The notes beneath the pieces are model-generated. The model made no database searches, was not told the origin of the DNA, and saw only the letters and a program-made list of their open reading frames with translations. A stretch of DNA of 61,360 nucleotides from assembly GCA_029247785.1 (NCBI GenBank), contig JAQWKP010000001.1:1-61360 (forward strand). The letters are read 5' to 3'. Source of the stretch: Novosphingobium sp. GTDB lineage: Bacteria; Pseudomonadota; Alphaproteobacteria; Sphingomonadales; Sphingomonadaceae. How positions within the stretch are numbered: the stretch's first letter is position 1; each line of letters opens with the position of its first letter. Below are positions 7,174 to 16,617 of the stretch, in pieces. Both the position numbers and the translations under genes were made by a program.

Positions 7174-8156
7174 CGCGCGCCCAGATCGCCCTTGCCGACC
7201 GTGCCGCTCGCCATCTCCAGCATCTTGTCGAGGCTGCGCTTGGCTGCCAGTCGCAGGTCTTCTTCGATCTCGATCCTAGGCTGCAGATCGCGCAGCGCCA
7301 AGTAAAGTTTCTCCAGAGTATTCAGTGCCATATAGGGACAGATATTGCAGGCGCAGTTGCCGTCTGCGCCCGGCGCACCGATGAAATTCTTGCCCGGCAG
7401 CGCCTTTTCCATCTGGTGGATGATATGCGGTTCGGTGGCGACGATCAGCGTGTCGCCTTCGAAATTCTTGGCGTATTTGAGGATCGAACTGGTCGAGCCG
7501 ACATGATCGGCATGGTCGAGGATATGCGGCGGGCATTCCGGATGGGCGGCGATCGGTGCGTCGGGATGCTGGGCCTTGAGCTTGAGCAGTTCGGTCTCGC
7601 TGAACGCCTCGTGGACGATGCACACGCCCGGCCATAGCAGCATTTCGCGGTCGAACTTGCGTGACAGCCAGCCGCCAAGATGCCGGTCCGGCCCGAAGAT
7701 GATCTTCTGGTCCTTGGGTATCTGCTGCAGGATAGTCTCGGCGCTGGAGGAGGTGACGATCACGTCTGACAGCGCTTTCACTTCGGTCGAACAATTGATG
7801 TAGGTCAGCGCGATGTGATCGGGATGGGCCTCGCGGAAGGCCTTGAATTTTTCGGGCGGGCAGGAATCTTCCAGCGAACAGCCGGCTTCGAGATCAGGCA
7901 GCACGACGATCTTTTCCGGGCTGAGGATCTTGGCCGTGTCGGCCATGAATTTGACGCCGCAAAAGGCGATGACGTCGGCATCGGTCTTCGCCGCTTCCTG
8001 ACTCAATTGCAGGCTGTCGCCGACGAAATCGGCCAGGTCCTGGATTTGCGGCTTCTGGTAATAGTGCGCCAGGATCACCGCATTGCGTTCCTTGCGCAGT
8101 CGCTCGATCTCGGCGAGTACGTCGATACCGGTGAGATCGGCGGTCATGACGGTCAT
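7170..8156 (-). CDS. nadA: Quinolinate synthase A
   Basis: It condenses iminoaspartate with dihydroxyacetone phosphate to quinolinate for de novo NAD synthesis, using an oxygen-sensitive [4Fe-4S] cluster. Conserved parts include ILAHYYQKPQIQDLADFVGDS, FCGVKFMADTAKIL, LPDLEAGCSLEDSCP, and Cys ligands in AHPECPP and CACNICPYM. I use the ATG at 8156 (MTVMTADL; AGAGGA 8 nt upstream), giving 328 aa; the track start at 8255 adds unconserved sequence. nadB and nadC are not in the window. Confidence 0.95.
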   Translation of the reverse strand: MTVMTADLTGIDVLAEIERLRKERNAVILAHYYQKPQIQDLADFVGDSLQLSQEAAKTDADVIAFCGVKFMADTAKILSPEKIVVLPDLEAGCSLEDSCPPEKFKAFREAHPDHIALTYINCSTEVKALSDVIVTSSSAETILQQIPKDQKIIFGPDRHLGGWLSRKFDREMLLWPGVCIVHEAFSETELLKLKAQHPDAPIAAHPECPPHILDHADHVGSTSSILKYAKNFEGDTLIVATEPHIIHQMEKALPGKNFIGAPGADGNCACNICPYMALNTLEKLYLALRDLQPRIEIEEDLRLAAKRSLDKMLEMASGTVGKGDLGAR

Positions 8157-8232
8157 TCTGGTAAATTCCTCTGCTTGCGATCCTGCCCTATCTAGGAAGC
8201 GGCAGGCGTTCACCCAAGGGAAAAATCGCCGA

Positions 8233-9108
8233 TCAGGTCGTGGCTGACCAGTCATCTCCCTCGCAAGATACTTTGCCCTTGCGTTGCAGATCGATCAGAT
8301 GGGCCAGCACTGAGCGTTCCGCCGCAGGCCACAGCCGCTGGTCCACACCCTTATACATTTGCGGCACCATCTCCGAAATTCGCCCGACATCCTTCTCTAG
8401 CATCTTGAGGATCTGAGTCTCGCGCTGGCGGCGATGGCCGATCATGCCGCGCACCAGCTGGCGCGGCTTCTTGATGACCGGGCCATGGGCCGAAAAGTAG
8501 ACCGAGTCTTCGCGGTCATAGAGCTTCTTCAGGCTGGCCATATATTGGGTCATGTCGCCGTCGGGCGGGGAGACGACGGTGGTTGACCAGCCCATCACAT
8601 GGTCGCCGGTGAACAGCGCGCCGGTTTCGGCCAGAGCATAGCACAGGTGATTGGAGGTGTGGCCGGGCGTGTAGATCGCGGTGAGCGTCCAGCCGTCGCC
8701 CGAAACAACATCGCCGTCTTCCATGATCTCGGCCGGCTTGTAAGTGGGATCGAAAGCGGCGTCCGAGCGCGGGCCATCGTCGTTCAGCGAAAATGGCGCG
8801 CAGCCGATGATCTTCGCGCCGGTCCGCTCGGCTAGGGGCGCAGCGGCGGGAGAGTGGTCGCGGTGGGTGTGGGTGCAGCAGATCGCGGTCAGCCGCGCAT
8901 CACCAATTGCAGCGACCAGTGCGTCGAGATGTTCCGGCTCATCGGGTCCCGGATCGATCACCGCAACATCGCTGGCATCGCCCACGATATAGCTCTGCGT
9001 GCCCGTAAAGGTGAAAGCAGACGGGTTGCGGCACAGCACGCGCCGGACCAGCGGGCCGACCTGTTCGGCGATGGTGAAAGGCGCATCATCGAGAGCGGAA
9101 CTATCCAT
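8233..9108 (-). CDS. MBL-fold metallo-hydrolase (LACTB2-like)
   Basis: 291 aa from the ATG at 9108 (MDSSALDDAPF). The zinc motif THTHRDHS, then TPGHTSNHLC and GDHVMGW, are the standard metallo-beta-lactamase-fold metal ligands. The C-terminal KGVDQRLWPAAERSVLAHLIDLQ winged-helix-like tail is seen in LACTB2-type hydrolases and endoribonucleases. The precise substrate is unknown. It is divergent from glpK with about 98 bp between the starts, which should hold both promoters. Confidence 0.85.
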   Translation of the reverse strand: MDSSALDDAPFTIAEQVGPLVRRVLCRNPSAFTFTGTQSYIVGDASDVAVIDPGPDEPEHLDALVAAIGDARLTAICCTHTHRDHSPAAAPLAERTGAKIIGCAPFSLNDDGPRSDAAFDPTYKPAEIMEDGDVVSGDGWTLTAIYTPGHTSNHLCYALAETGALFTGDHVMGWSTTVVSPPDGDMTQYMASLKKLYDREDSVYFSAHGPVIKKPRQLVRGMIGHRRQRETQILKMLEKDVGRISEMVPQMYKGVDQRLWPAAERSVLAHLIDLQRKGKVSCEGDDWSATT

Positions 9109-9206
9109 GGCGTCGCTATGGCGCTTCGCGAGGTTTGTGTCGAGCGCGCTGGCGGGCTGCAACACACCTCTCGACTTCGCGGCGGGCGGACGGCATCTTC
9201 ACAGCC

Positions 9207-10679
9207 ATGTCAGGCGACCTTATCCTTGTCCTCGATGCCGGGACGACATCCACCCGGGCGATGGTATTTACCCGCGACGGCGGCGTGAAGTCCGTCGCCC
9301 AGCGCGAGCTTGAGCAACATTATCCGCAACCCGGCTGGGTCGAGCACGATGCAGCCGAAATCTGGGATTCGACACTGGCCTGCGCGCGCGATGCCATGGC
9401 CGAGGCCGGCGGGGCGGAGCAGATCGCCTGCATCGGCATCACCAACCAGCGCGAGACCGTCGTCGCGTGGGATCGCAATTCGGGCGCGCCGCTGGCCCGC
9501 GCCATCGTCTGGCAGGATCGCCGGACTGCCGCTTTTTGCGACGAGCTTCGCGCCGCCGGGCACGAAACAGCGATCCATGAGGCGACTGGCCTGCTGCTCG
9601 ATCCCTATTTCTCGGCCACCAAGATGCGCTGGCTGATGGACAACAGCGCCGAGGTGAAAGCTGCGTCCGAGGCAGGAAACCTGGCTTTCGGTACGGTGGA
9701 AAGCTGGCTGGTATTCAAGCTGACCGGCGGTGTGCATCTGTCCGATGCCAGCAATGCCAGCCGCACCAGCTTGCTGGCGCTGACCGGTGCCAGCTGGGAG
9801 GAAGGGCTATGCGACCTGTTCGGCATTCCGCATGCCGCTCTGCCCGAGCTGTGCGACAATGCCGGCATTTTCGGCATGACCAGCCCCGAACTGCTCGGCC
9901 GGGCGATCCCGATAACCGGCTTGGCCGGTGACCAGCAATCGGCGACGATCGGCCAGGGCTGTCTGGCTGTTGGCGATACCAAGGCGACCTTTGGAACCGG
10001 GGCCTTCGTGCTGACCAATATGGGCGCGGCGAAACCGGCTTCGGACAATCGGCTACTCGGCACGGTGCTGTGCCAGCTGGACGGAGAGCGCAGCTATGCG
10101 CTCGAAGGTTCGGTGTTCGTTGCCGGCAGCCTAATCAAATGGTTGCGCGACAGCCTTGGCATCATCGAGACGGCAGATGAAACGCAAGTGCTCGCGCGCT
10201 CGATCGATGACAGCGGCGGCGTGGTGATCGTTCCGGCCCATTCCGGCCTTGGCGCGCCGCATTGGCGGCCCGATGCACGCGCGAGCATCAGTGGGTTGAG
10301 CCTTGCGAGTGGGCGGGCCCATATCGCCCGGGCCGCGCTCGAGGCAATGGCGATGCAGACCCATGACCTTGCCGAAGCCTTCGCAGCAGACGGCGCGCAG
10401 TGGCGCGCTCTGAGGATCGACGGCGGCATGAGCGCCAATGATTGGATGGCGCAGGACACTGCGAACATTCTCGGCCTGCCGGTCGAGAGGCCGGAATTCG
10501 TTGAGACCACCGCACTGGGAGCGGCGGCGCTTGCAGGGCTGGGCGGCGGCATGTTCGCTTCGCTGGACGATGCTCTGGCCGGCATGCGCGGGACGGTGAG
10601 TCAGTTTGAACCGGAAATGCCGGAAGATGTGCGTAACGCTCGCCTGGAGAGCTGGCGCAAGGCACTATCGGCAGTTTAA
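9207..10679 (+). CDS. glpK: Glycerol kinase
   Basis: It phosphorylates glycerol to sn-glycerol 3-phosphate in the cytoplasm. The 490-aa product starts MSGDLILVLDAGTTSTRAM (phosphate-1 motif of the FGGY fold) and carries TNQRETVVAWD, VWQDRRTAAFCDEL, TFGTGAF and IDGGMSANDWMAQ. The ORF-track start at 9135 is upstream of this conserved N-terminus. No glpD, glpF or glpR neighbours are seen, so the gene is isolated here. Confidence 0.95.
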   Translation: MSGDLILVLDAGTTSTRAMVFTRDGGVKSVAQRELEQHYPQPGWVEHDAAEIWDSTLACARDAMAEAGGAEQIACIGITNQRETVVAWDRNSGAPLARAIVWQDRRTAAFCDELRAAGHETAIHEATGLLLDPYFSATKMRWLMDNSAEVKAASEAGNLAFGTVESWLVFKLTGGVHLSDASNASRTSLLALTGASWEEGLCDLFGIPHAALPELCDNAGIFGMTSPELLGRAIPITGLAGDQQSATIGQGCLAVGDTKATFGTGAFVLTNMGAAKPASDNRLLGTVLCQLDGERSYALEGSVFVAGSLIKWLRDSLGIIETADETQVLARSIDDSGGVVIVPAHSGLGAPHWRPDARASISGLSLASGRAHIARAALEAMAMQTHDLAEAFAADGAQWRALRIDGGMSANDWMAQDTANILGLPVERPEFVETTALGAAALAGLGGGMFASLDDALAGMRGTVSQFEPEMPEDVRNARLESWRKALSAV

Positions 10680-10719
10680 GGCGGGAGCCGCAGGTGAATC
10701 CGCACCAGCGGAGCAAATC

Positions 10720-11184
10720 CTAATGCTCGACCGGCCGTTCGAAAGTCTGACGTAATCGATTGACGGCGCCCGGCAGTCCCGAATCGGGTTGTCGCCAGCC
10801 CCGATCGAGGCGCACCAGCCTTCGGTAGAAGCTCTGGGTCTCAGATATCAGTTCCTGAACCTCCACATCGAGCAAACCCAGCTGATCGGGATCAGATTCC
10901 TGTAGCTCAAGGCTCAGTCGACCGTGACGACGCAGCTGCATTTCCGAAAGTTCGCCCATGAAAAAAGCGCGGTGATTCAACAGCCAGGCGATCGCATGCA
11001 TCATTCGCGTCGTCGTGCGCAGCCCCTCGCTGGACAATGCAATGCGGGCAAGGTCTTTCTTCTCACCCGCCTCGTCGATTCGTCCCGAGAGGTTGAACGC
11101 GGAACGCACCTCGTCGGACAGGACGAGTGCATCGCAATATAGCGATTCCACGATTTGCGGATTTATCGACGTGGGTTGCGGCAT
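10720..11184 (-). CDS. DUF1465 family protein, RcdA-like
   Basis: 154 aa, a mostly helical protein matching the DUF1465 family, to which Caulobacter RcdA (regulator of CtrA degradation, a ClpXP adaptor) belongs. Recognisable segments are VESLYCDALVLSDEVRSAF, GLRTTTRMMHAIAWLLNHRAFF and LVRLDRG. By analogy it may help deliver cell-cycle regulators to ClpXP; that role is inferred from family membership only. It is convergent with glpK. Confidence 0.8.
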   Translation of the reverse strand: MPQPTSINPQIVESLYCDALVLSDEVRSAFNLSGRIDEAGEKKDLARIALSSEGLRTTTRMMHAIAWLLNHRAFFMGELSEMQLRRHGRLSLELQESDPDQLGLLDVEVQELISETQSFYRRLVRLDRGWRQPDSGLPGAVNRLRQTFERPVEH

Positions 11185-11312
11185 CGATCGTGGGGATAGG
11201 GCCGCGCCGCGCCATCGGGCAAGGGGCCCAGGCCCCTCCAGCGCGATCCAGTTAGTACCTGTCCGAAAGCGGAACGGTTCTGGCTTTGCCCTTGAGCCTG
11301 TTTTTCACGCGC

Positions 11313-11510
11313 TCAGGCGATGATATCGGGGATTAGGCGATCCTCGATCTGGCTGATCTGGTCCCTCAGCCTGAGCTTGCGCTTCTTGAGCCGCGCGATC
11401 TGCAACTGGTCGGTCGAACCGGCAGCATCAAGCGCGTCTATCGCTGCATCAAGGTCCCGGTGTTCGATCCTCATAACCTCGAGGCGTTTGCGCATTTCCT
11501 GTTCGATCAC
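11313..11510 (-). CDS. YdcH family protein (DUF465), copy 1
   Basis: 65 aa, almost entirely a charged helical hairpin ending in LKKRKLRLRDQISQIEDRL, the DUF465/YdcH signature. The function is unknown in general. A second copy lies 185 bp away, divergently transcribed, and shares the LKKRKLRLK motif. Confidence 0.85.
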   Translation of the reverse strand: MIEQEMRKRLEVMRIEHRDLDAAIDALDAAGSTDQLQIARLKKRKLRLRDQISQIEDRLIPDIIA

Positions 11511-11695
11511 GCCCTAATCCCCGATCCCCAGGAAGGCTCCGGCGTCCGATCCGACACGTCCATGTGCTCCGTCCACCGAAATTTACCTCACGGCACTTCG
11601 CAAGATAGTTTGATTGTGGTTCTATGGCAATCACGCCGAACCGGGTCGATGCCGCGTCGGGCATCGCGGGACAGGCGGACAATGGAGGACCATCA

Positions 11696-11851
11696 ATGGA
11701 AGCTTCACATGTCAGTGCACTCGAGCTCAAGCACGCAGGAATCGAACGCAAGATCGAAGATGAGCTGAGCCGTCCCCTGCCTGACGAAGTAGTGCTTCAA
11801 TCCCTCAAGAAGCGAAAGCTCAGGCTAAAGGAAGAGCTTGTGCGCAACTGA
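11696..11851 (+). CDS. YdcH family protein (DUF465), copy 2
   Basis: 51 aa from ATG 11696 (MEASHVSALELKHAGIERKIEDEL), preceded by GGAGGACC; the track's longer start at 11624 is unlikely. It ends SLKKRKLRLKEELVRN, matching the hallmark of its neighbour at 11313. Divergent from copy 1. Function unknown. Confidence 0.85.
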   Translation: MEASHVSALELKHAGIERKIEDELSRPLPDEVVLQSLKKRKLRLKEELVRN

Positions 11852-11868
11852 GAGTTTATGGCTGGGTC

Positions 11869-11911
11869 GGTGGTCACGGATGTGACTAGCGCACCAGACA
11901 GGCAATCTCAG
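11869..11911. repeat. REP-like repeat, single unit
   Basis: GTCACGGATGTGACTAGCGC followed by ACCAGACAGGCAATCTC is a single copy of the unit at 3328-3424. Its core is the perfect palindrome GTCAC-GGAT-GTGAC. It lies between the second ydcH and ptsP. Confidence 0.75.
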
Positions 11912-11970
11912 CGACACTGACTAACAAGAGGCACGTTCCCAAAGCGGTTGCTTTGGGCTAATCGTCGCGC

Positions 11971-14244
11971 ATGACCAGCGCCGCTGTCGAAGCCTCCCGG
12001 ACGATCCTTACTGGCCTGCACGATGTCATGGCATCGCGCAGCCATGCCCAGGCGAAGCTCAACGACGTCGTCGACGTGATCGGGAAATCCCTCGATAGCG
12101 AGGTTTGCTCGATCTATTTGTTGCGCGAAGGCATGCTTGAGCTGTTTGCGACGCGCGGCCTTGCGCAGGAAGCGGTGCACGTCACGCGGATGAGTATTGG
12201 TGAGGGCCTGGTCGGTGTGATCGGGGAGGGGATCGAGACCCTCAACCTCGCTGAAGCCACCTCCCATCCTGACTTTTCATATCGTCCCGAGACGGGCGAA
12301 GAGAAATTCCATTCCTTTGCCGGCGTTCCGATTGTGCGCCGGGAGCGCGCGGTTGGCGTGTTATGCGTGCAGCATGCCGATCCGCGCCGCTATGAGGATG
12401 TGGAGATTGAAGCGCTCCAGACTGTCGCGATGGTGCTGTCCGAGTTGATCACCAACGCTGAATTCGTCGATGAGGACGAAGTCGAAGGGCGCAACGCACA
12501 GACCGGCACGGAACAGATGCAGGGCTTCACTCTGGTCAAGGGCCTGGCGAGCGGTTTTGCAGTATACCACCAGCCACGTATCACCATCGAACATGTCGTT
12601 GCCGAAGATATCGAGGCAGAACGGCAGAGGGTCTATCTCGCCTTCGACAAAATGCGCGAGCAGATCGATCGCATGGCGGGCCAGGCCGAATTTGGCAGCG
12701 CCGGCGAGCATGACGAAGTGCTCGAGACCTACCGCATGTTCGCTTATGACGAGGGCTGGTCGCGGCGGATCAACGAAGCCATCGATTCCGGCTTGACTGC
12801 AGAGGCAGCGATCGAGCGCGTCCAGCAGCGCACGCGCATGCGCATGCGGGAGATCGACGACCCGCTGCTGGCCGATCGAATGCATGATCTGGAGGATTTG
12901 TCGAACCGCTTGCTCCGGATCGTCTCGGGCCAGATCGGCACGGCGGCGAGCCTTGGCCTGCGCCGCGACACGATCCTGATCGCCCGCAACCTTGGTCCTG
13001 CCGAGCTTCTCGAATATGACCGGCGGCGTCTCAAGGGCGTGATCCTTGAGGAGGGTTCGCTCACCTCGCATGTCGTCATCGTTGCCCGCGCGATGGGCTT
13101 GCCGGTGCTGGGCCGCGTGGCGGGTCTGCGTGGTTTCGTGCGTGAGGGCGATCACCTATTGCTCGACGCGGACGAAGGGTTGGCGACCGCCCGGCCTGCT
13201 CCGGGAATGGTCGACGCATTCGAGGCGCGTTTTGCCAAGAGCAGGGAACGCCAGGCGGCGCATGCTGCGCTCAGGGATGTCGAACCGATCACCCGCGACG
13301 GCACCCGGATCCAGGTCATGATCAATGCAGGCCTGCGTGACGATGCCGCCAATATCAGCCTGACCGGCGCTGACGGCATCGGCTTGTTCCGCACCGAATT
13401 TCAGTTTCTCGTATCGGCGACGTTGCCTTCGCGCGAACGCCAGACCCGGCTTTACCGCGATGTGCTTGACATTGCTGGCGACAAGCCGGTCAAGTTTCGC
13501 ACGGTCGATATCGGCGGCGACAAGTCGCTGCCCTATTTGCGTCATGACGACGGCGAGGGAGAGGAGAACCCGGCGATGGGCTGGCGCGCGCTGCGTGTCG
13601 CGCTGGAACGCGAGAGCCTGCTCAAGGTGCAGGCGCGGGCCTTGATTGAAGCCAGCGCTGGCCGAACTCTCAATGTGATGTTCCCGATGGTCGCCGAAGC
13701 CTGGGAGTTCGACGCGGCCAAGCAGGTCTTCGACACCCAAATCAGTTTCCTCAAGGGCAAGAAAAAGCAGCTGCCTGAGTCTATCCGCTACGGTGTGATG
13801 CTTGAGGTGCCGTCGCTGGCGGAACAGCTCGATCTGATCGCGCCCAAGGTCTCGTTCCTTTCGATCGGGACGAATGATCTTACCCAGTTCCTGTTTGCGG
13901 CGGATCGGGCCAATCCCAAGCTTGCAGCGCGTTACGACTGGTTGAGCCCGTCGATCCTGCGCTTTATCAGGCGGATCGTCACTACGCTCGAACCCTATGA
14001 AGTCGATCTTGCGGTCTGCGGCGAGATGGGCGGCCGGCAGCTTGAAGCGCTTGCCCTGATCGGGGTCGGCATCAAGCGCCTGTCGATCACCCCGGCTGCG
14101 GTCGGCCCGATCAAGGACCTGGTGCGCACGCTCAACGTTTCCGAAGTTGCCGAGGCGATGGACGGCTGGCTGGCATCGCCCCCGCCTAACCTGCGGGCTG
14201 CGCTTGAAGAATGGGCGTGCCTCAAGGGGATCCACTGCGATTGA
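11971..14244 (+). CDS. ptsP: Phosphoenolpyruvate-protein phosphotransferase PtsP (EI-Ntr)
   Basis: 757 aa, enzyme I of the nitrogen-related PTS. An N-terminal GAF domain (about residues 20-165; SIGEGLVGVIGEG) senses small ligands, often glutamine or 2-oxoglutarate, in this family. It is followed by the PEP-utiliser domains: phospho-His loop GSLTSHVVIVARAMGLPVLG, PEP-binding LFRTEFQFL, TVDIGGDKSLPYL, and the active-site Cys motif CGEMGGRQLEAL near the C-terminus. It passes phosphate from PEP to NPr and EIIA-Ntr, which are not encoded here. It controls regulatory rather than transport functions. Confidence 0.94.
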   Translation: MTSAAVEASRTILTGLHDVMASRSHAQAKLNDVVDVIGKSLDSEVCSIYLLREGMLELFATRGLAQEAVHVTRMSIGEGLVGVIGEGIETLNLAEATSHPDFSYRPETGEEKFHSFAGVPIVRRERAVGVLCVQHADPRRYEDVEIEALQTVAMVLSELITNAEFVDEDEVEGRNAQTGTEQMQGFTLVKGLASGFAVYHQPRITIEHVVAEDIEAERQRVYLAFDKMREQIDRMAGQAEFGSAGEHDEVLETYRMFAYDEGWSRRINEAIDSGLTAEAAIERVQQRTRMRMREIDDPLLADRMHDLEDLSNRLLRIVSGQIGTAASLGLRRDTILIARNLGPAELLEYDRRRLKGVILEEGSLTSHVVIVARAMGLPVLGRVAGLRGFVREGDHLLLDADEGLATARPAPGMVDAFEARFAKSRERQAAHAALRDVEPITRDGTRIQVMINAGLRDDAANISLTGADGIGLFRTEFQFLVSATLPSRERQTRLYRDVLDIAGDKPVKFRTVDIGGDKSLPYLRHDDGEGEENPAMGWRALRVALERESLLKVQARALIEASAGRTLNVMFPMVAEAWEFDAAKQVFDTQISFLKGKKKQLPESIRYGVMLEVPSLAEQLDLIAPKVSFLSIGTNDLTQFLFAADRANPKLAARYDWLSPSILRFIRRIVTTLEPYEVDLAVCGEMGGRQLEALALIGVGIKRLSITPAAVGPIKDLVRTLNVSEVAEAMDGWLASPPPNLRAALEEWACLKGIHCD

Positions 14245-14433
14245 GTCCTTATCGGGTGCGCAATCATCCTTCTCTGATTGCTCGCAACGCCGACCTGCTC
14301 TCCCGGTAATCACGGCGAGGTTATATTTCATGGGCATGTCTTGCCAGCGAAACCCCTCGCCGCATTGACATTGACATGGATGCAAAGATGATCGCGGCCA
14401 TCCTTACGCAACGAATACGGGTCGGAAAGGTGC

Positions 14434-15549
14434 ATGGAAGAGCAGGAAGAACAGCCAAGTCTTGATCTGCCCACATCGGTCGGCACGAGACTTCGTATTG
14501 CGCGTGAGGCAGCTGGCCTTGGCCTTGAGGATATCGTCGCACGGACCAAGATCGCGGAACGGCATCTATTGTCGATTGAGCAGGACCGGTTCTCTGATCT
14601 TGCTGGTCGAACCTATTCGGTTGGTTTTTCTCGGGCCTACGCCCGCTCAGTTGGCCTCGATGAAGCCGAAATCGCTGAGGCCGTGAGGGCCCAGCTCAGT
14701 GAGCACGAACAGGCCAATCCACGGGCGCAGCTCGAAACATTCGAACCCGGCGATCCGGCGCGTGTGCCGTCGGCGCGGCTTGCTTGGGCGGCTGCAATAG
14801 GCGGCGTGCTGGTCGTCGTCGTCCTGCTCATCCTGTTTTGGCCTAGTTTCCTGTCGCCGCAGGCCGATCTTCCCGATCTGCTGGCGGACGAGAGCGAGGT
14901 TCAGCCTGTAGCCGCGGCTCCCGATGCCGGGGGGCCGCCGGTTCAGGCGGGAAGCGCGGTCGTGTTCACGGCAACTGAGCCGCGAGTCTGGGTGAAATTT
15001 ACCGATGCTGCGGGTATCCAGCTGTTCCAGAAGGAACTGGCTTCAGGGGAGAGCTACTCCCTACCGCCGAATGTCGAAGGCCCGCTGCTATGGACCGCGC
15101 GCCCGGATGCGCTGGCGATCACTGTCGGCGGCAAGAGCGTCGCCAGACTGTCGGACAAGCCGGAAACAGTTAAAAACGTGCCGGTCAGCGCCAAGGTCCT
15201 GCTAGCGCGCGTGAATGCCTCAGCGCCCCGCACTGCCCCGCCAGGATCACGCGAAGCGGCGGTTGAACCGCCGCGCGCCATCTCGCGCCCTGCTCCACCG
15301 CCTACCGCCACCTCCCGAAGGACCACGCGCTCCGAACCAGCTTCGTCGCCACGCACGGCTGTGAGCCGACCTCGTGATGAAGCGGCTCCAAGGCCGGAAC
15401 CTGCCGCTTCAGCGCCGACGCCCGCTCAAGAAGCGCCGGTTTCAATTGCACCGGCACCCGCTGAAATAGCGGGTGAGGCGGAAGCAATGGTACCCGTAGT
15501 CGAGCCGGTTTCCGTTGATTCTACGCCGCCTTCCACCGTTTCCGAATAG
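14434..15549 (+). CDS. RodZ-like helix-turn-helix membrane protein
   Basis: 371 aa. An N-terminal cytoplasmic HTH of the Xre/HTH_25 type (GTRLRIAREAAGLGLEDIVARTK) contains the RodZ motif YSVGFSRAYARSVGL. It is followed by one transmembrane helix near residue 115-135 (AAIGGVLVVVVLLILFW) and a periplasmic DUF4115-like domain (VWVKFTDAAGIQLFQKELASGES). The Pro/Ala-rich tail (about residues 265-371) is low-complexity. RodZ links MreB to the cell-wall elongation machinery. The next gene, ybgF, follows 21 bp later, so both are probably cotranscribed. Confidence 0.88.
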   Translation: MEEQEEQPSLDLPTSVGTRLRIAREAAGLGLEDIVARTKIAERHLLSIEQDRFSDLAGRTYSVGFSRAYARSVGLDEAEIAEAVRAQLSEHEQANPRAQLETFEPGDPARVPSARLAWAAAIGGVLVVVVLLILFWPSFLSPQADLPDLLADESEVQPVAAAPDAGGPPVQAGSAVVFTATEPRVWVKFTDAAGIQLFQKELASGESYSLPPNVEGPLLWTARPDALAITVGGKSVARLSDKPETVKNVPVSAKVLLARVNASAPRTAPPGSREAAVEPPRAISRPAPPPTATSRRTTRSEPASSPRTAVSRPRDEAAPRPEPAASAPTPAQEAPVSIAPAPAEIAGEAEAMVPVVEPVSVDSTPPSTVSE

Positions 15550-15570
15550 CGCGGCCTCGACAGTGCGGCC

Positions 15571-16617
15571 ATGGATTGGCTAGCAAGCGCCCTGCAGCAG
15601 ACGATGCAGCGGACAAGGGAGTTTGGTGTGGCGATGAAGGATGCAGTCTGGCTTGCCCGCCCGTTCAGAAGCCTCACTTGGGTGGCGGCGGCTTTGGCCG
15701 TCGTGGTCCCGGCAGCCCCGGCGCTGTCGCAGGATACGCTTGGCGAAGCGCGCGTTCGCAAGATGGAAGCGGAAATCCGCGCGCTTCAGCGAAAGGTATT
15801 TCCGGGTGGGGACGGCAAATTCTTCCAGCCTGAGATCAAGCAGCCCAATAATTCCGGCGGTACCAGCGCAACCGGGCAGCCGGCGTCATCTGCGGTGACT
15901 GACCTGCTGACTCGCATGGACGCTCTCGAAACCAGGATGGCCGGGCTGACCGCGCAAATCGAACAGAATTCGAACCGGCTTGCCCAACTTGAAGCCAGCG
16001 ATGCGGCAACCGCTTCGGCCGCATCGCTGGCGGCAGGCGAAGGCGTAGCGGCGCCTGCCGAAACGTCGGTTGCGCCCGCGACCGGCACAACGCCCCAAGC
16101 CAATCTCGATGCGATGACGGGCGGCGCATCCAAGCCCGCCACCACGACTACGCCAGCCACTACCAGCGCTCCTCCCGCCGAACGGGTCAGCGGCGTCTCT
16201 GCGGTTATCAAGCCGGAGACCGAAGATTCGGCTGACGACGAATATACCTACGGATTCCGCCTGTGGGACGCGAAATTCCACCCTGAAGCTCAGCAGCAGC
16301 TCAAGCTATTCCTCGACAAGCATCCCACTCATTGGCGTGCGACCTGGGGACGCAACCTGCTTGGCCGAGCCTATCTTGACGATGGCAATGCGCGTGAAGC
16401 TGCCAAGTGGTTTCTCCAGAACTACCAGGCGGACAAGACCTCCGCGCGCGCTCCGGACAGCCTGCTTTATCTGGGGGTCGCAATGAAACGGCTCGAAGAT
16501 ACCAAGCGCGCCTGTATTGCCCTGGCCGAGTTCAGCGAAACCTATGCAGCCGAAACCGCGGGTCGCCTCAAGGGCCTGTACGATACCACCCGCAATGGGC
16601 TCGACTGCAGCGGATAA
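15571..16617 (+). CDS. Tol-Pal system protein YbgF/CpoB-like
   Basis: 348 aa. It has a signal sequence (SLTWVAAALAVVVPAAPALS), a coiled-coil region (LLTRMDALETRMAGLTAQIEQNSNRLAQLE), an Ala/Thr/Pro linker and a C-terminal TPR segment (DEYTYGFRLWDAKFHPEAQQQLKLF). This is the layout of CpoB, a periplasmic protein that coordinates outer-membrane constriction with peptidoglycan synthesis. The start could also be the ATG at 15634, which trims 21 residues before the signal peptide. tolQRAB and pal are not adjacent. Its 3' end overlaps the tilS start. Confidence 0.88.
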   Translation: MDWLASALQQTMQRTREFGVAMKDAVWLARPFRSLTWVAAALAVVVPAAPALSQDTLGEARVRKMEAEIRALQRKVFPGGDGKFFQPEIKQPNNSGGTSATGQPASSAVTDLLTRMDALETRMAGLTAQIEQNSNRLAQLEASDAATASAASLAAGEGVAAPAETSVAPATGTTPQANLDAMTGGASKPATTTTPATTSAPPAERVSGVSAVIKPETEDSADDEYTYGFRLWDAKFHPEAQQQLKLFLDKHPTHWRATWGRNLLGRAYLDDGNAREAAKWFLQNYQADKTSARAPDSLLYLGVAMKRLEDTKRACIALAEFSETYAAETAGRLKGLYDTTRNGLDCSG

